Source: Molossus alvarezi
Lineage: Eukaryota; Chordata; Mammalia; Chiroptera; Molossidae
Reading direction: 5' to 3'
DNA: 64,000 nucleotides
Assembly: GCA_037176705.1 (NCBI GenBank)
Contig: CM073897.1
Span: forward strand, 41,542,488-41,606,487
The notes under the pieces are model-generated. The model saw nothing but the letters and a program-made list of their open reading frames with translations. It did not search any database and was not told the origin of the DNA. How positions within the stretch are numbered: position 1 is the stretch's first letter; each line of letters begins with the position of its first letter. A program made the position numbers and the translations under genes. Below are positions 10,241-21,290 of the stretch, piece after piece.

Positions 10241-11224
10241 ACCCCCTTCATCCATTTCCAACATTGAGCATTTGTTGGGTAGGGGTTGAACAGAGGCATC
10301 AACAGCCCCTCCTAAAACCAGCAACATTGCACCCATAGTCTATTTAAAACCAGCTGAAATGCTTGAAACAAAAATATCTTCTCTTTTCTTAGAAAAGCCA
10401 TTTCCAGTTTTGTTAGAATTTCTCCCTCATTGAGTCTTTTTTTCCTTTTCTGACAAAATTGCATCCTTGTGCAGATTGGCATGTTACATAACCTGATATT
10501 TCCAGATCAAAAGTTAGAAATATGGGAAAGAAAGTGGTTAGGAATTTAAGATAAAGATTGATGGGCAACACAAGCAAGGGCCTCCAGATGACCACTCGCA
10601 CTCTTTAATGGCCACAGAGGTTGAAGGAAAATGAAATTGAGTTAAGCACCTGGTGCAGATCTTCACCTGGGTGCTGGGCACACACCTGTAGATCTTCACC
10701 TGGGTCCTGTCTAGTTTTAATGAGCAGCTACTGTACTTGGACCCAAGCCTTCTGTTGTTCCTGTCCCAGTACATTCTCCCACATCCATGAATCCAAACAG
10801 TGAAAAAAAAGAACAATGGGATTTCAATCAAATCCTTGCAGATTTGATTCCAAGAGCCTAGCAGGGTAAATCAACGTCAATTCCAGATCTAAGTGGCTGA
10901 TTTTTATCCGCCTTCTTACATGGCCTATCAGCCTGGTTTGTTGTAACTGATAACTGAATCCATCTTTGCTTTTCACTGACAGACTGCTACGGGGACCGGT
11001 TCGAAAGTAACGTAACCCTAGTTCCAGGGGAGCCAGGCACAGAAGGATCTCTGAAGTTAGTTTTCCATAAGGAAAGCTTCTAAAGAAACAGTACAAATGT
11101 AGATGCTCAGTGCTCTGTGGGTTATAGACTTATTACTTCGTCTCAGTTTACCCCCAACTTTTGTCTTTATTATATCGAATTACCCAATTATATAATTTAT
11201 ATATAATACTAATTATATCTAATT
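10241..11224. other. Unique sequence with a local duplication
   Basis: The phrase AGATCTTCACCTGGGT occurs twice near 10657 and 10690. Otherwise I recognise nothing: no exon, RNA gene or repeat family. Confidence 0.4.
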
Positions 11225-11625
11225 ACCAAATATATGTTCACTGTAGCAAAGGAAGACAACAAAGAGAAAAGCATAAATAAATGTTTGACCACATTTTGGG
11301 TTGTACCTTGTGACAATAAATGTACAAAAATGAGATCATAGTTATAATATTTTAAATGTGTATTATCATTTAAAGATAAATCTTGGCATGTTACAGCTTT
11401 ACCCCTATGGTAACATTTTTAATGGCTACATAGAACCCTGACATTTTAATATGGAATAATTTATTTGAACAGTGCCAACAGTTTGACTTTTTGTTTATTT
11501 TTAGACTTTGTTATTATAACAAAGCTATAGTAACTATCCTTGTACACACCACATTTTTCATATTTCCTTAAGATAGGTTCCCAGAAAGTAGGATTGCAGG
11601 GTCACAGACAGATGCCATGCTGAGA
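11225..11625 (-). mobile_element. Ancient L1-type 3' fragment
   Basis: TTTAATGGCTACATAGAACC, ATCCTTGTACACACC and GTAGGATTGCAGGGTCACAG match the antisense of old L1 3' regions, also seen at 1930-2240 and 18175-18620. It is AT-rich and decayed. Confidence 0.65.
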
Positions 11626-12182
11626 CTCTGTCACACACGAGAAGCCATAGGGTACACTGTGGTTTCTGCTCCTCTTTTAAACCAGGCTATGGCTGTTGAA
11701 GTTGCAACCCTTGCTGGCATGGAGTTCAAGCAGTGGCGGGAGGGAGGGGTGACAATCCAACCTCAAGCAGGGGATGTGCATAACTTTGAGCTGTTCTGCT
11801 AAACTGATAGGCCAATCCTTTTTCCAAGAACATTTTTCCTCCCTGGCTGCCTTCGAATCATCACTCTGTGGAGCTCCAGCCAGGCATGGAGCTGAAATAT
11901 GTAAATACGTTCCTCTGTATTTAGGTGGGGCCTGCTCCGTGGTGAATGGCAAACAGTTCCTCAGAGCAGTGTGTGGCTCAGCCTCTACTGAGGCAGTGGG
12001 TTCCTCCCTCCCGGACCTTCTCCTCCTCTGTGGTTCAGAAGCCTTGGAATGGCCACCTGAGAAATCTTACAAAGGACACAGTGAAGACTAGACCACAGCA
12101 AGTTTATCCCCACCTGCTGCATGGCATTTTACTGGGGAAATCAGCCCAATGGTTTCTCTTTAAGGTCCCTCGGCATAATACA
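11626..12182. other. Unique sequence, no feature recognised
   Basis: Mixed-composition sequence with overlapping short frames on both strands. No exon is supported. Confidence 0.4.
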
Positions 12183-12230
12183 AGAAAGGGGGGAGGGAGG
12201 AAGGAAGGAAGGGGGGGGAGGGAGAGAGGA

Positions 12231-12314
<84 letters not shown>

Positions 12315-12316
12315 AA
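12183..12316 (+). repeat. Polypurine tract with (GAAA)22
   Basis: A G-rich purine lead (12183-12228) runs into 22 perfect GAAA units at 12229-12316, 88 bases without interruption. The runs of Lys/Glu/Arg on one strand and Phe/Leu/Ser on the other are artefacts. Perfect arrays of this length are usually polymorphic and can form triplex DNA. Confidence 0.98.
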
Positions 12317-12963
12317 TTAACATGCTTACATGCTGCTTCCAAAGTGGAAGGAGTTGGGAGATCTGGTCCCATCCTTGCTGCACCGGCCAGTTTGAGCAGA
12401 GCGTGTCTTTGTCCATTTTGCTCTTTCTTGTGTCCGGTTTCTGTGACCCAGAAAAGAGGTGTTCCTGTGGCTAGAGGACTAGTCATCTGACAAAGAATTC
12501 AGTGGAGCCAGCGGAGGAAGCCCAGTCCTCCCATTTCCAAGGTGTCCCAGTGTTCAGCAGGAGGCATCAGAGAGTTTCCTTTGGATTGGATAGAGAGGTC
12601 ACCCCAGGGTGGTTGGATTATATGGTCACCTTACAGGAAACCCGCTCTGTGGCCGACTTGAAATTCTGACAAGTGTTTAGCTGCTGTCTTTGATGCTGAC
12701 ACCACTCTGGTTTCACTAGGGAAGGTGAGGGAATGTTTTTGTCTTTTGTCATGTTCTGAACATCAGATCAGAGCCGTTCTTTCATTTGGAAAACAGAAAG
12801 GAAACAGGACATGAATGTAGCAGGTCTCCCACGCAGCTGAGTGGTTTTGCCTTCCGGACAGTAGCTCTGGAGCCTGGGCCCACGGCGGAAAGGGTATCGG
12901 GTGCAATCGGTGGATCGTTGTCATCTCCAAGAACGTTAAGTTTTAAGAATTTTTTTCACTTGT
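12317..12963. other. Unique sequence, no feature recognised
   Basis: No exon, RNA gene or recognisable repeat. Confidence 0.4.
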
Positions 12964-12964
12964 T

Positions 12965-13125
12965 CTGCCCGGTAACTCAGTGGATTAGAGCATCGTTCTG
13001 ATATGCCAAGGTTGTGGGTTCAACCTGCAGTCAGGGCATGTACAAGACGCAACCAATGAATGCATAAATAAGTAGAACAACACATCAGTGTTTCTCTCTC
13101 TTCCTCTCCATCTAAAAAAAAATAT
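12965..13125 (+). mobile_element. Ves-type SINE, diverged
   Basis: It runs from CTGCCCGGTAACTCAGTGGA (tRNA-like A box region) through GTTGTGGGTTCAACC (B box-like) and CAGGGCATGTAC to GTTTCTCTCTCTTCCTCTCC and an A-rich tail. The head is decayed and the body is short. Confidence 0.88.
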
Positions 13126-13369
13126 TTTTCTCTTAAAGAGCCCATTTTGTTGCTGAAGAGTGATTGTTGATTTCTATAAGTCTGGTCTTTGAACCCGCAA
13201 AAGTCAAGCAAAAGGGTTACAGCCAGTACATTATGCTTTTACTTTGTAAAACACTTGCCCATTGCTGGACTGTTTACCTTTCTATAAAATTAGGCTGAGA
13301 GAGGAGTGTGGATTTGCTGTTTTTTAAGATAGTGCTTCAAACTTTCATATATATATACAGTACCCAAGA

Positions 13370-13500
13370 ATCTTGCTAAATGTGTGTTCTGATTCAGTAG
13401 GTCTGAGTACAGCCTAGGAATATGCATTTCTGACAGGCTCCCTGGTGGTGCCGTGCTGCTTGTCCCTGGCCCACACTTGGAGTAGCAAGGTGTCAGGAGA
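13370..13500 (+). mobile_element. MER5-like hAT fragment
   Basis: CTGATTCAGTAGGTCTGAG followed by GCATTTCTGACAGGCTCCC and CCACACTTGGAGTAGCAAGG resembles MER5A/B, a non-autonomous Charlie hAT element. Both ends are worn and the family name is from memory. Confidence 0.6.
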
Positions 13501-13734
13501 CTTCCTATTCTGACATTATTTTAGAAAGTGATAATAATGATCACCAGACGTCAAGCAGAGCTGTCTTATATTTGCAGACTGGCACTGTAAAGGAAGGCGT
13601 CCATTCTTTCTTTGTGGGTTTCAAGAATTGGCATCTTCATTTCAGAAGATGGGGAGAGACACAGTCAGTCTTCTCATCCAGTTGTGGAGGGAGGAGGTGG
13701 AAGAAGAGGCGAGAGCAGAACAAACATGTACCGA

Positions 13735-13850
13735 GGGCCTTCTGTGCACCAGGCAGCTGCTGTTATCCCCATGTTCTGGGTGATGAAACTGAGGCTCAGT
13801 AAGGCAAGCCATTGCCCAAGGTTACACACCTAGGACTACCTCTCCGGCTC
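13735..13850 (-). mobile_element. MIR SINE
   Basis: GATGAAACTGAGGCTCAG, then CATTGCCCAAGGTTACACAC, is the antisense MIR core. Confidence 0.75.
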
Positions 13851-13859
13851 CTGTTTGTT

Positions 13860-14950
13860 CTCAGAATGGCAACGTTGTAACTATTAGACTGCCATGTAAT
13901 AAAAACTGAGTGCTTCGCTAAGTGTTTTCGTTCAGAGGTCCTTTTACTGGGCCTACTTTGAGAGTGGATCAAGACATTTAAAAATTTGGTTCATTATCAT
14001 GCAAGCAATTAAAATGCTTAAGAGCTTAAAAGCAATTTGTTCAAGTTGGTTAAATATCCGCCCTCCCCAATCTTGTTTGTAGTATTAATTTACTCATCAA
14101 ACTGTGACATCAAAACCATTGCAAAGGTAAATGTCAGTATCTTCTGATTGGTGGAACTTTTCAAATGAAAGCAGTTTGCGTTGATGGGGTCTACAGTGGA
14201 AGGATTCAGTTCAGGGTGAGCCAGAGAAACCAGCCTTTTACTAAATAAACCGAACCCTGCTTTGGCCTCTGGATGAGAATTGGTCTTTTAAACGTTTTAT
14301 TAAGGTGCAATTATTCTGAGAACCAGTCAGCAGTGCAGCTCTTTGCCAACATTAATTAGCTGATCTTCACATGGCAGATAAATAACATTAACCCTGCCTT
14401 CGAGTAAATACGTGGACACGTGGAGATGAGGGAGGAAGAGGCAAAGACTCGCCTTGCAGGAAGTGTGGGAGAGGTAGGTGGGCTGAGATTACGTGAGTTG
14501 GTCACTTGGGAAATATTTAGTGGGTGATGCGCTGATATTCTAGAGCTGTGCTGTGCACTGGGGTAGGTACTAGTCACAATTTAAAAGAGGTTTAATTAAA
14601 AGTAAACATTAATTTCCTCAGTTGCACCAGGCAGATTTCAAGTGCTCAGTAGAGGATGGTGGCTACGATGTCAGGCAGTGCGGATACAGAACATTCCTGT
14701 CATTACAGAAAGTTCTGTGAGACAGTGTTTGTTTAGAAGCCTGGGATAATCACAGATGAACGCAAAGATCCCTGCCCTGGTGGGTCTGTCATGGAAAACT
14801 TCCTCAAACAAGAGCTGACGTATAACAACCATTACATAGCCCAAGCTGTGGCTAGGTACTTTGGGGGCACCCGCTGGGGACCCAGCTCCCAAAGCTAAAT
14901 AACTTGAGTTCACATCTTGGTTCACCTACATACTGGTTATATGACTAGAG
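13860..14950. other. Unique AT-rich stretch, possible conserved noncoding sequence
   Basis: No repeat family is recognised. Parts near 13980-14190 and 14580-14620 contain several TTAAT/TAATTA homeodomain-type cores and a CTGATTGGT CCAAT-type site. Such unique AT-rich blocks next to a CpG-island gene can be enhancers, but this is only a suggestion. Confidence 0.3.
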
Positions 14951-15059
14951 GTGGGTTGTTAAAAAATTTCACCTTTGCAGACTCATGCTACTATTTTTTA
15001 CTTATCAGCCAAGATTATTGCTAAGACAGTGTTGGATTCTGGAGAGGGCCCTGGGAGAC

Positions 15060-15605
15060 AGGTACTCTTCTTTGCTGCTTGTGGAAATGCAAATTAATAC
15101 ACCCTTTTAGGAAAGCAATTTGGCAATCACTGTCAGTAGTCCTAGAGATGCTTATTTCCTTCAGTCCAGTATTCCAATTCAAGGAATCTGGCCAAAGAAA
15201 ATAATCAGAGCCCAGCCGGTGTGGCTCAATGGCTGAGCATCAACCCATGTACCAAGAGGTCACTGGTTTGATGCCCAGGTTTTAGGCCCAATCCCCAGTG
15301 GGTGGGTGGGTGGGGACATGCAGAAGGTGGCTTCTCGAGGTTCTCTCTCATCGATGTTTCTATCTCTCCTTTTCCCTTTCTCTCTCTCTAAAAAAAAAAA
15401 AAATAAAATAAAGAAAATAATCAGAGATGGGCAGAAAAGCTGTAAGAACAAATATGTTCATTGCAGTGTTATTTATAATAGTGAAGAAAAGATGAACAAT
15501 GGGATAAGAAAAGTATGGCAGAGCCCAACAGTGAGATCTTTCAATTGTTGTTTTTGAAAATGTGTTTTGGTGACATGGGAAAATGCCACAATAAAACACA
15601 TCCTT
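15060..15605 (+). mobile_element. Old L1 3' fragment split by a Ves SINE
   Basis: GTGGAAATGCAAATTAATAC, AAAGCAATTTGGCAATCACT, and after the SINE GTTCATTGCAGTGTTATTTA form a continuous sense L1 3' sequence. The Ves copy at 15211-15409 interrupts it between a perfect 17-bp duplication. Confidence 0.8.
15211..15409 (+). mobile_element. Ves SINE, A-type, nested in L1
   Basis: A full-length copy runs from CCCAGCCGGTGTGGCTCAAT to an A-rich tail. The flanking 17-bp duplication (15194-15210 and 15410-15426, AAAGAAAATAATCAGAG) is perfect, so insertion by target-primed reverse transcription was fairly recent and happened after the host L1 had inserted. Confidence 0.97.
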
Positions 15606-15954
15606 TAAACAAATACTGAACACTACGCTATTAAATCCCAAACGTACTTTTCGAAGCAGGCACTGTGAAGCAGGACAAAAGGTCGGCCATCAGGAAATCC
15701 GTCCTGGCCTTGAAGGTGGACAGACGCTGCGATCTCGCTGCTGTGGGGTCAGAGGCGCCCAGCTGCTCTGAATCTGCCCCATTTGCAGCAATTCTGGAAT
15801 TTTTGGTTTATCTAGCCTAGTGTTGTTTGTCTCTCTTCAAGGCCTGGACGTACTTCTAAGGTCAAACCTTAATTCCTCTTTATGGCGTTTCTGCGTGCAC
15901 GCAGGCGATTCAGACTGAACCGCATGAACTGTGGGAAGGAACATCAGCTTCAGA
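15606..15954. other. Unique sequence, no feature recognised
   Basis: No exon, RNA gene or repeat family is recognised. Confidence 0.4.
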
Positions 15955-16090
15955 ACCTGAAAGAACAGAGCTGAGACCCTGACGCCACCTCTTTGCCTTG
16001 TCACCGTGGGCAGCCCTCAGTATTTCAGTGCCCTCCTCTGTAAACTTGGGAATCAGTAGATCCCATCTCACGCACAAGGACTAAGTGTTT
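15955..16090 (+). mobile_element. MIR-like SINE, weak
   Basis: ACCTGAAAGAACAGAGCTGA, GCCTTGTCACCGTGGGCA and CCTCCTCTGTAAACTTGGGA follow MIR order in sense orientation, with heavy divergence. Confidence 0.5.
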
Positions 16091-16159
16091 ACTTCACTGA
16101 AACACCTGACACCTACAGGTAGTTAAAGACACGAATGACTTCTAAAGCCATGTGAGACA

Positions 16160-16345
16160 GTGGAGAATGCCAACAGATACTGGGTGAATTCTCCGCTATG
16201 TCACCTGATAGCTGAATAAATTCAAGCAAGTTACTTAGATGGTCTGCACTTTCATCATTTTTTCTTTCATTTATAAAATAGGAAGTAGAAGTATCTACCT
16301 CAGAGGGCTGTGTGGGATTGTGAAGTGACCTGCAGCGTGCCTAAC
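16160..16345 (+). mobile_element. MIR SINE
   Basis: TTCAAGCAAGTTACTTAGA, TTTATAAAATAGGAAGTAG and TACCTCAGAGGGCTGTGTGG are MIR core and 3' phrases. Confidence 0.75.
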
Positions 16346-16689
16346 CTGCGTGTCTTCAGACGGTAGCTCTCGGCATGCTGTTTCCCCTGCACCTCCTCAC
16401 CCACCTAGCTCCTGGGCCTCTGATTCTTGCTTGCAGAGCCGGGACTGAACTATCAGTGCAGTCCAGTGGTGGACGGAAATTTGGAGGGAGTTTTGGGAGG
16501 ATCTAAAGGAGCCTCTTTCGGGTCTAGAGGACCTCTGGCATCCCTGAGAAAACCCAGAGGGCTCTAGATTGAGACCAGCAGGTCCTGGTTCTGATTCCAG
16601 CTCTGTCCCTTTGCCGCTCTGGACCAGCTTGGTGCTCATATTATCTACCTGCTTCTCTGAGCTGCTGTTAGGTGCTCGACTTTGAGTTC

Positions 16690-16830
16690 CAACACAGTGG
16701 ATCCCAACCCTGGCTCTGCATTAGAATCACCTGGGAGCTCTTAGCAACGACCAGAGCAGGACCAGGCGTGAGAACTCCGAGTGGCTCCCAGGGGCTGCCG
16801 CTGGGTGCAGCCAGGGCTGAGGGATGGTGC
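16690..16830 (+). mobile_element. MER5-like hAT element
   Basis: CTCTGCATTAGAATCACCTG followed by GGAGCTCTTAGCAACGACC matches the left half of MER5A. The right half is decayed. Confidence 0.7.
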
Positions 16831-17126
16831 GTACCAGCAGAGCCTCGTTAAATCTCTGTTCCCTCCCTACTTCAAAGAAGCACGAAGGGATCTCATGTTG
16901 AGTGATTTATGTATTAGGTGGTAACCGAATTTATTTGAGCCACAGGAGGACGAGTATAGCAGTCAAGGCCTCTTTCCCACCCTTTCCTGCGTCCTGGCAA
17001 ATCTGGGTGGGAAAGGTGGCCGTCCTCAACCTGTCCCCTCCTCACGCCAACATCGTTGCATTCTGAGTGCTGGAGGCCTGTCCCTTGCCTGGAGATGTGG
17101 TGATATTCCTTGGACCTTATTTTGCT
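16831..17126. other. Unique sequence, no feature recognised
   Basis: No exon or repeat family is recognised. Confidence 0.4.
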
Positions 17127-17144
17127 CCCCCCCCCCCCCCCCCC
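17127..17144. repeat. Poly(C) run
   Basis: Eighteen consecutive C residues. The exact length may be affected by sequencing error. Confidence 0.95.
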
Positions 17145-17464
17145 TGTTTACTTCTGGCAGAGTCCTGTTAACCACTGAGAGGCTCAGGCAGCCCAGGAGC
17201 CCACTTAGAAGAGAGAGTACCTGGTCTCTGCTGTTTACTGCGAAAGGCTTCTCAGGCGCCAGAGACTTGTCATTGCCCAAGGGCCTGCGGTCTCCACACA
17301 CACAACACATTTCTGTGCACTTCTGGGTGGTTAGGTTGCTTTTACATCTTTTAGATAATCAATATTTGCTTGAGAAAATCTTTTACTCAGTTGGCTGCTT
17401 TTTTTCTTTTTCTTTTTTGAGTTCTCCTCAAGTTAATCTCAAAGTAGGGCAAAGTGTTATATTC
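17145..17464. other. Unique sequence, no feature recognised
   Basis: No exon, RNA gene or repeat family is recognised. Confidence 0.4.
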
Positions 17465-17477
17465 TAGAGAGGGCTTT

Positions 17478-17680
17478 AAAAAAAATTTCTTTTTCCTTTA
17501 TTGATTTTAGAGAGAGGAAGGGAGAGGGAGAGATAGAAACATCAATGAGAGAACATTGATTGGCCGCCTCCTGCATGCCCCGCACTGGGGATCAGGCCCA
17601 CAACCTGGGCATGTGCCCTGACCGGGAATCAAACCGTGGTGCATGGGTCCACACTCAACCACTGAGCCACACTGGCTGGG
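17478..17680 (-). mobile_element. Ves SINE, A-type
   Basis: A full-length reverse copy running from CTTTATTGATTTTAGAGAGA to ACTGAGCCACACTGGCTGGG. A perfect 13-bp duplication, TAGAGAGGGCTTT, flanks it at 17465-17477 and 17681-17693. Confidence 0.97.
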
Positions 17681-17699
17681 TAGAGAGGGCTTTGTAAAC

Positions 17700-17850
17700 T
17701 TAATGTGTCTGGGCACTGCCCGGGGACTTGTTATAAAATACAGGCTCTGATTCAGTGGGTAGAGGGGGGAGGCCTGAGATTCTACTTTTCTAACAAGCTC
17801 CCGGCAGAGGCTGATGCTACTGGTCCGAGGCCCACAGGTTCTAAAACCTG
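17700..17850 (+). mobile_element. MER5-like hAT element
   Basis: GGGGACTTGTTATAAAATAC, GGCTCTGATTCAGTGGGTAG and TTCTAACAAGCTCCCGGCAG match the middle of MER5A-type elements. Confidence 0.7.
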
Positions 17851-18174
17851 ATCTTCCCTCCTGCCTTCGTTTTCCCCTTCCCATCTCCCCAAGCTCGGGA
17901 GTACCAGATGCGGGGTGTCACAGAGCAAACAGAGTCGGTCCGTTTCGTGCATCTATTTGTCAGTATTGTGGTGGCCTCCGTGGTGGCAGCTGCCGTGTGA
18001 CGGTGGACATAGTACGCCGTGGCCATTATCGCAGTGCCACGAGAACTCCATTTCCAGGAATGCATTGCTCTCTCCAGGCTGCTTTCATTCTCGTGAAGCC
18101 CCCCGGAACACTGTGGAATAGGCGGCGGTTTTCACTACTAGGATAGGTATTACTTTGAAGCTTTTATAATGTTT
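17851..18174. other. Unique sequence with locally high CpG
   Basis: Around 17890-18110 there are more CpGs than in neighbouring DNA, and an antisense frame is open over about 74 codons. I recognise no protein and see no paired splice sites, so I do not call an exon. Confidence 0.35.
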
Positions 18175-18620
18175 ATCATGTTTTTATTTATTTTTTAATA
18201 CATGTAAACAGTAGAACATTTAGAAAACTTAAGATAACCCAAAGGACAAATAAAAATGACCCATACTCTTGCCATGTAGAGTGAGTTCCTCCTAATGTTT
18301 TGGTTTTCTCTCCAGGACTGTTTCTCCATAGATGTCCTCCCCATCACCATTTGGAGCAGATTGTACACACTGTTTTGTTACCTTGGTATGTCATGATCAT
18401 TTCCCCATGCCATTACATGTTCTCTCCAACATCACTTTTAATGGCCATGTAGTATTCCATCATAAGGACATGCCATCATGTAGTTAATCAATTTCCTATC
18501 GTTTTCAAATTTTCACCACGGTGAATAATGCGGAGATCAACGTTTTCTCGTACTTGTCTATTTATTTCTTTCAGCCCAATTTTTTGGCTTGAAATTGCTG
18601 GGTCAAAGATTATGCCGCTT
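18175..18620 (-). mobile_element. Ancient L1-type 3' fragment
   Basis: TAATGGCCATGTAGTATTCC, GGTGAATAATGCGGAGATCA and TTGAAATTGCTGGGTCAAAG match the antisense of old L1 3' sequence. Confidence 0.7.
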
Positions 18621-19059
18621 CCCAGGGCTGTTGACAGGTGTTGCTGAAGGGCCCTGCAGAAGGATTAAGCCAAGCCCCCTCCAGTCTGGCAGGAGTTAGA
18701 GCAGGGAAGCGATCATCTGCTTTCCCGTTTTCTGTGGGGAGGTGTCACTCAGCAGGAGTACCAGGGTATCCCTGGAGATGCCCCAAGCGGACACCACCCC
18801 ACTGGGTCCCCAGCTCTGGGCCAGTGTGCGTGGAACTTTGTCACACTGGGTGAGATGGCCATTAGGGGTGACCTAGACCACTTTCTGCTTTCTGGATCTG
18901 TGAAACTACCTGTCTTTTTAAGGGAAGGGAGAAAAAAGGTACTCATGCAGTGTTTCTTAAACTCAGAGTCATAATCAAAATATATCCAGAACCTGAGTAC
19001 TTCTCACTGTTGGCACAGGGACCACCTGGTGGAAGGAAGCCCACCCCTCCCCCTCACCT
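18621..19059. other. Unique sequence, no feature recognised
   Basis: No exon, RNA gene or repeat family is recognised. Confidence 0.4.
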
Positions 19060-19560
19060 GCATGATTTCAGCAGCTTCCCTCCCTGCTCCCTGCTGTGCC
19101 CTTGACCCCTTGCAGTTTATTCTCCACACAGCAGCAAGAGTGATCCCCTTAAGACATAAATCAGGACCTGTCACTCTGTGCAAGCCTCGGGTGGCTCCCA
19201 TTTGTCTCAGAGTAAAGGTCATAGTCCTTACACAACCTGTAAAACCCAGATCTCTCCCACGGCTCCAACCTCACCTCCTACCCTCACCCTTACCTCCTCT
19301 GCTTTGCTGGAACATGTCAGGCCTGCTCCTGCCTCAGGGCTGTTCCTCTGCCTGGAATGTTCTTCCCCTAGACATCTACATGGCTAGTCACTGACCCCCG
19401 TCTTTACTCCAGTATCACCTTCTGAACAGGGCCCATCCTGACAATCCCGTTACCTTGGCAACCCCCTTCCCACCCCCAGTGTTCAAGACCTCCCTTATCC
19501 TACGATATACTTTCTTCTTTCCATGGTGTCAAATACTATGTTTTATGATGTAATAAGATC
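19060..19560 (+). mobile_element. L2 LINE 3' region
   Basis: CAGTTTATTCTCCACACAGC, GTGATCCCCTTAAGACATAA, CCTCAGGGCTGTTCCTCTGC and CTGGAATGTTCTTCCCCTAG appear in L2 3' order. The open frame across it is not a gene. Confidence 0.85.
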
Positions 19561-19569
19561 TCATGTCTG

Positions 19570-20164
19570 CTGTATTAAGAAAAATCAGGCTGGGGTAGGG
19601 GCAGGTCAAGGGCAGAACATGCTAAATACTTTATTATGTTTACTTGCTGTAGAAATAGAAGCAGACCGCCCAGATGAGAAGGAGCAGAGGCTGCTGCTTC
19701 AGAGCTTGCTGTAACAAGGGAGTCAGCCACCATCACCTGTCGTGGGTGCGACTCCGAGGCAGGCGGGGCGTGGGACAGCTTCATAGTGAGGACAGGGAAG
19801 GCTCTGGGCTGCTCTGGTTGGAGGACGCTGGACGCAGGTCACTGGAAGTGGCTTTTTAGGGGGTTGGATTGGGAAACGGATCTGGTCCTTTCTCACCGGA
19901 CCGTGGGTGGGAGCGGGGGCAGCACTTAGGAAAGCTGGCGGGTTGCTGCCCGTTTGGACTGGTGGCTGCCGAGGCGGGTGTTCCGAGTTCTGTTTTCATA
20001 CATGGTCTGGCTACTGCCTGTCTGTTCGGTCTCTCACGACTATTGCAAACCTCTAGGACACAGCGATCGTTGTCCTCTGGTAACTGAGGCGATAACCCAG
20101 TGCCTGGAGGAGAGGCAGCTCACGAGAGGCTACATAATTCAATTTCTGTTGAATTATGCCCCGT
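19570..20164. other. Unique sequence, no feature recognised
   Basis: No exon is supported. A few CpG-containing patches near 19860-20090 have no other promoter feature. Confidence 0.4.
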
Positions 20165-20300
20165 TTGGCCCCGTTACCTCATTCAGTCCTCACAGCGGGG
20201 TCTTGTTTTCCCCACTTTGCACAGGGGAAAGGGGCTCAGAGAGCTTAGCCATCTTGCCCAAGGTCACCCCGCCAGTGAGTCAGGGAGCCAGGGTTCTTGC
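20165..20300 (-). mobile_element. MIR SINE
   Basis: CTCATTCAGTCCTCACAGC, then ATCTTGCCCAAGGTCACCCC, is the antisense MIR core. Confidence 0.8.
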
Positions 20301-20424
20301 ATGGATCCACCCGGCCATAGAGCCAGCATCCCTCCCCTGGAGCTGCTCGGAGCGAGTGCACAGGACACGGAGGGCAGGGAACTCTCCCTGCCTACTCTGT
20401 GAGCAAGATTTGCACCATCTTTAT

Positions 20425-20646
20425 TAAAGAAAAATGTTTTTTCTTTGTTGATTGTTAGAGAGAGAGGAAGGGAGAGTGAGAGAGAGATGGAAACATCGAT
20501 GAGAGAGAACATCAATTGGCCATCCCCTGCATGCCCCCCACTGGGGATCGGGCCCACAACCTGGGCATGTGCCCTGACTGGGAATTGAACCGGTGACCTC
20601 TTGGTGTGCGGATCAATGCTCAACCACTGAGCCACACCAGCCGGCC
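20425..20646 (-). mobile_element. Ves SINE, A-type
   Basis: A full-length reverse copy ending in ACTGAGCCACACCAGCCGGC. TGCACCAT on both sides (20411-20418 and 20647-20654) is the probable target duplication. Its body contains TGCCCCCCACTGG (20532-20544), a 12 of 13 match to the CTCF core on the reverse strand. Confidence 0.96.
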
Positions 20647-20654
20647 TGCACCAT

Positions 20655-21164
20655 TGTTAGATGTCTCTGAACTTTTGGACGAAACTTTTCAGAGAAGCTG
20701 AGCTTTTCCCAGCACCTGCCTGCACTGATGAATGACGCCCTGTGGCCAGAATTCACACGGATCCCTAGAAGGGGAATGTCCCTTCATAACCTCTCCCTGA
20801 AGGAGGGAAAGAGGGTGGGGAAATTCCTTCTACATTAGCATTTGGGTGATGGTCTCCGGCATCAAAGAAGGGTTCCAGGGGCCTACATTTAGGCATGGGT
20901 TTGTGCCTATAATTTTTAACATATTCTTAGAACTTTTCAAGTTAAAGTGTTGCTATGGTAACTCTCGTGGTTGTCATCCATCTCAGTTTCCCATCCCCTT
21001 ACTCGTGGAATTAAATTCACTCAGTGACAGGCAGGCAGAGGCCAAAGGGGGGGTGGGAGGGCGTGAGGTGTGGAAGGCCAGCAGGTGTCGGAGCTCACAG
21101 CAGAGAGGGGAGCCAGGTCCACACGGACAGACCCTGCCATCTAACCTGGTTAGGCCATTTGATC
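20655..21164. other. Unique sequence, no feature recognised
   Basis: No exon, RNA gene or repeat family is recognised. A G-rich patch lies near 21047-21063. Confidence 0.4.
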
Positions 21165-21290
21165 CCTACTATGTGCTGAGCTGCCTACTGTGTGCTGAAC
21201 ACAGCAACTCTGCTCCACCACCAACTATATGAACAATGGAAACAGGATTTGAATCCAGATCTCTCTGGCTCCAAGTCTGTGTTCTAGTTT
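21165..21290 (-). mobile_element. MIR-like SINE fragment
   Basis: CTACTATGTGCTGAGCTGCC and GGATTTGAATCCAGATCTCT are the outer MIR phrases in reverse, with the centre lost. Confidence 0.6.

Noticed and set aside
12121..12486. Lys/Glu/Arg-rich and Phe/Leu/Ser-rich frames
   Set aside because: Both are translations of the (GAAA)22 array on either strand.
19060..19394. 121-codon frame as a gene
   Set aside because: It falls inside an L2 3' region.
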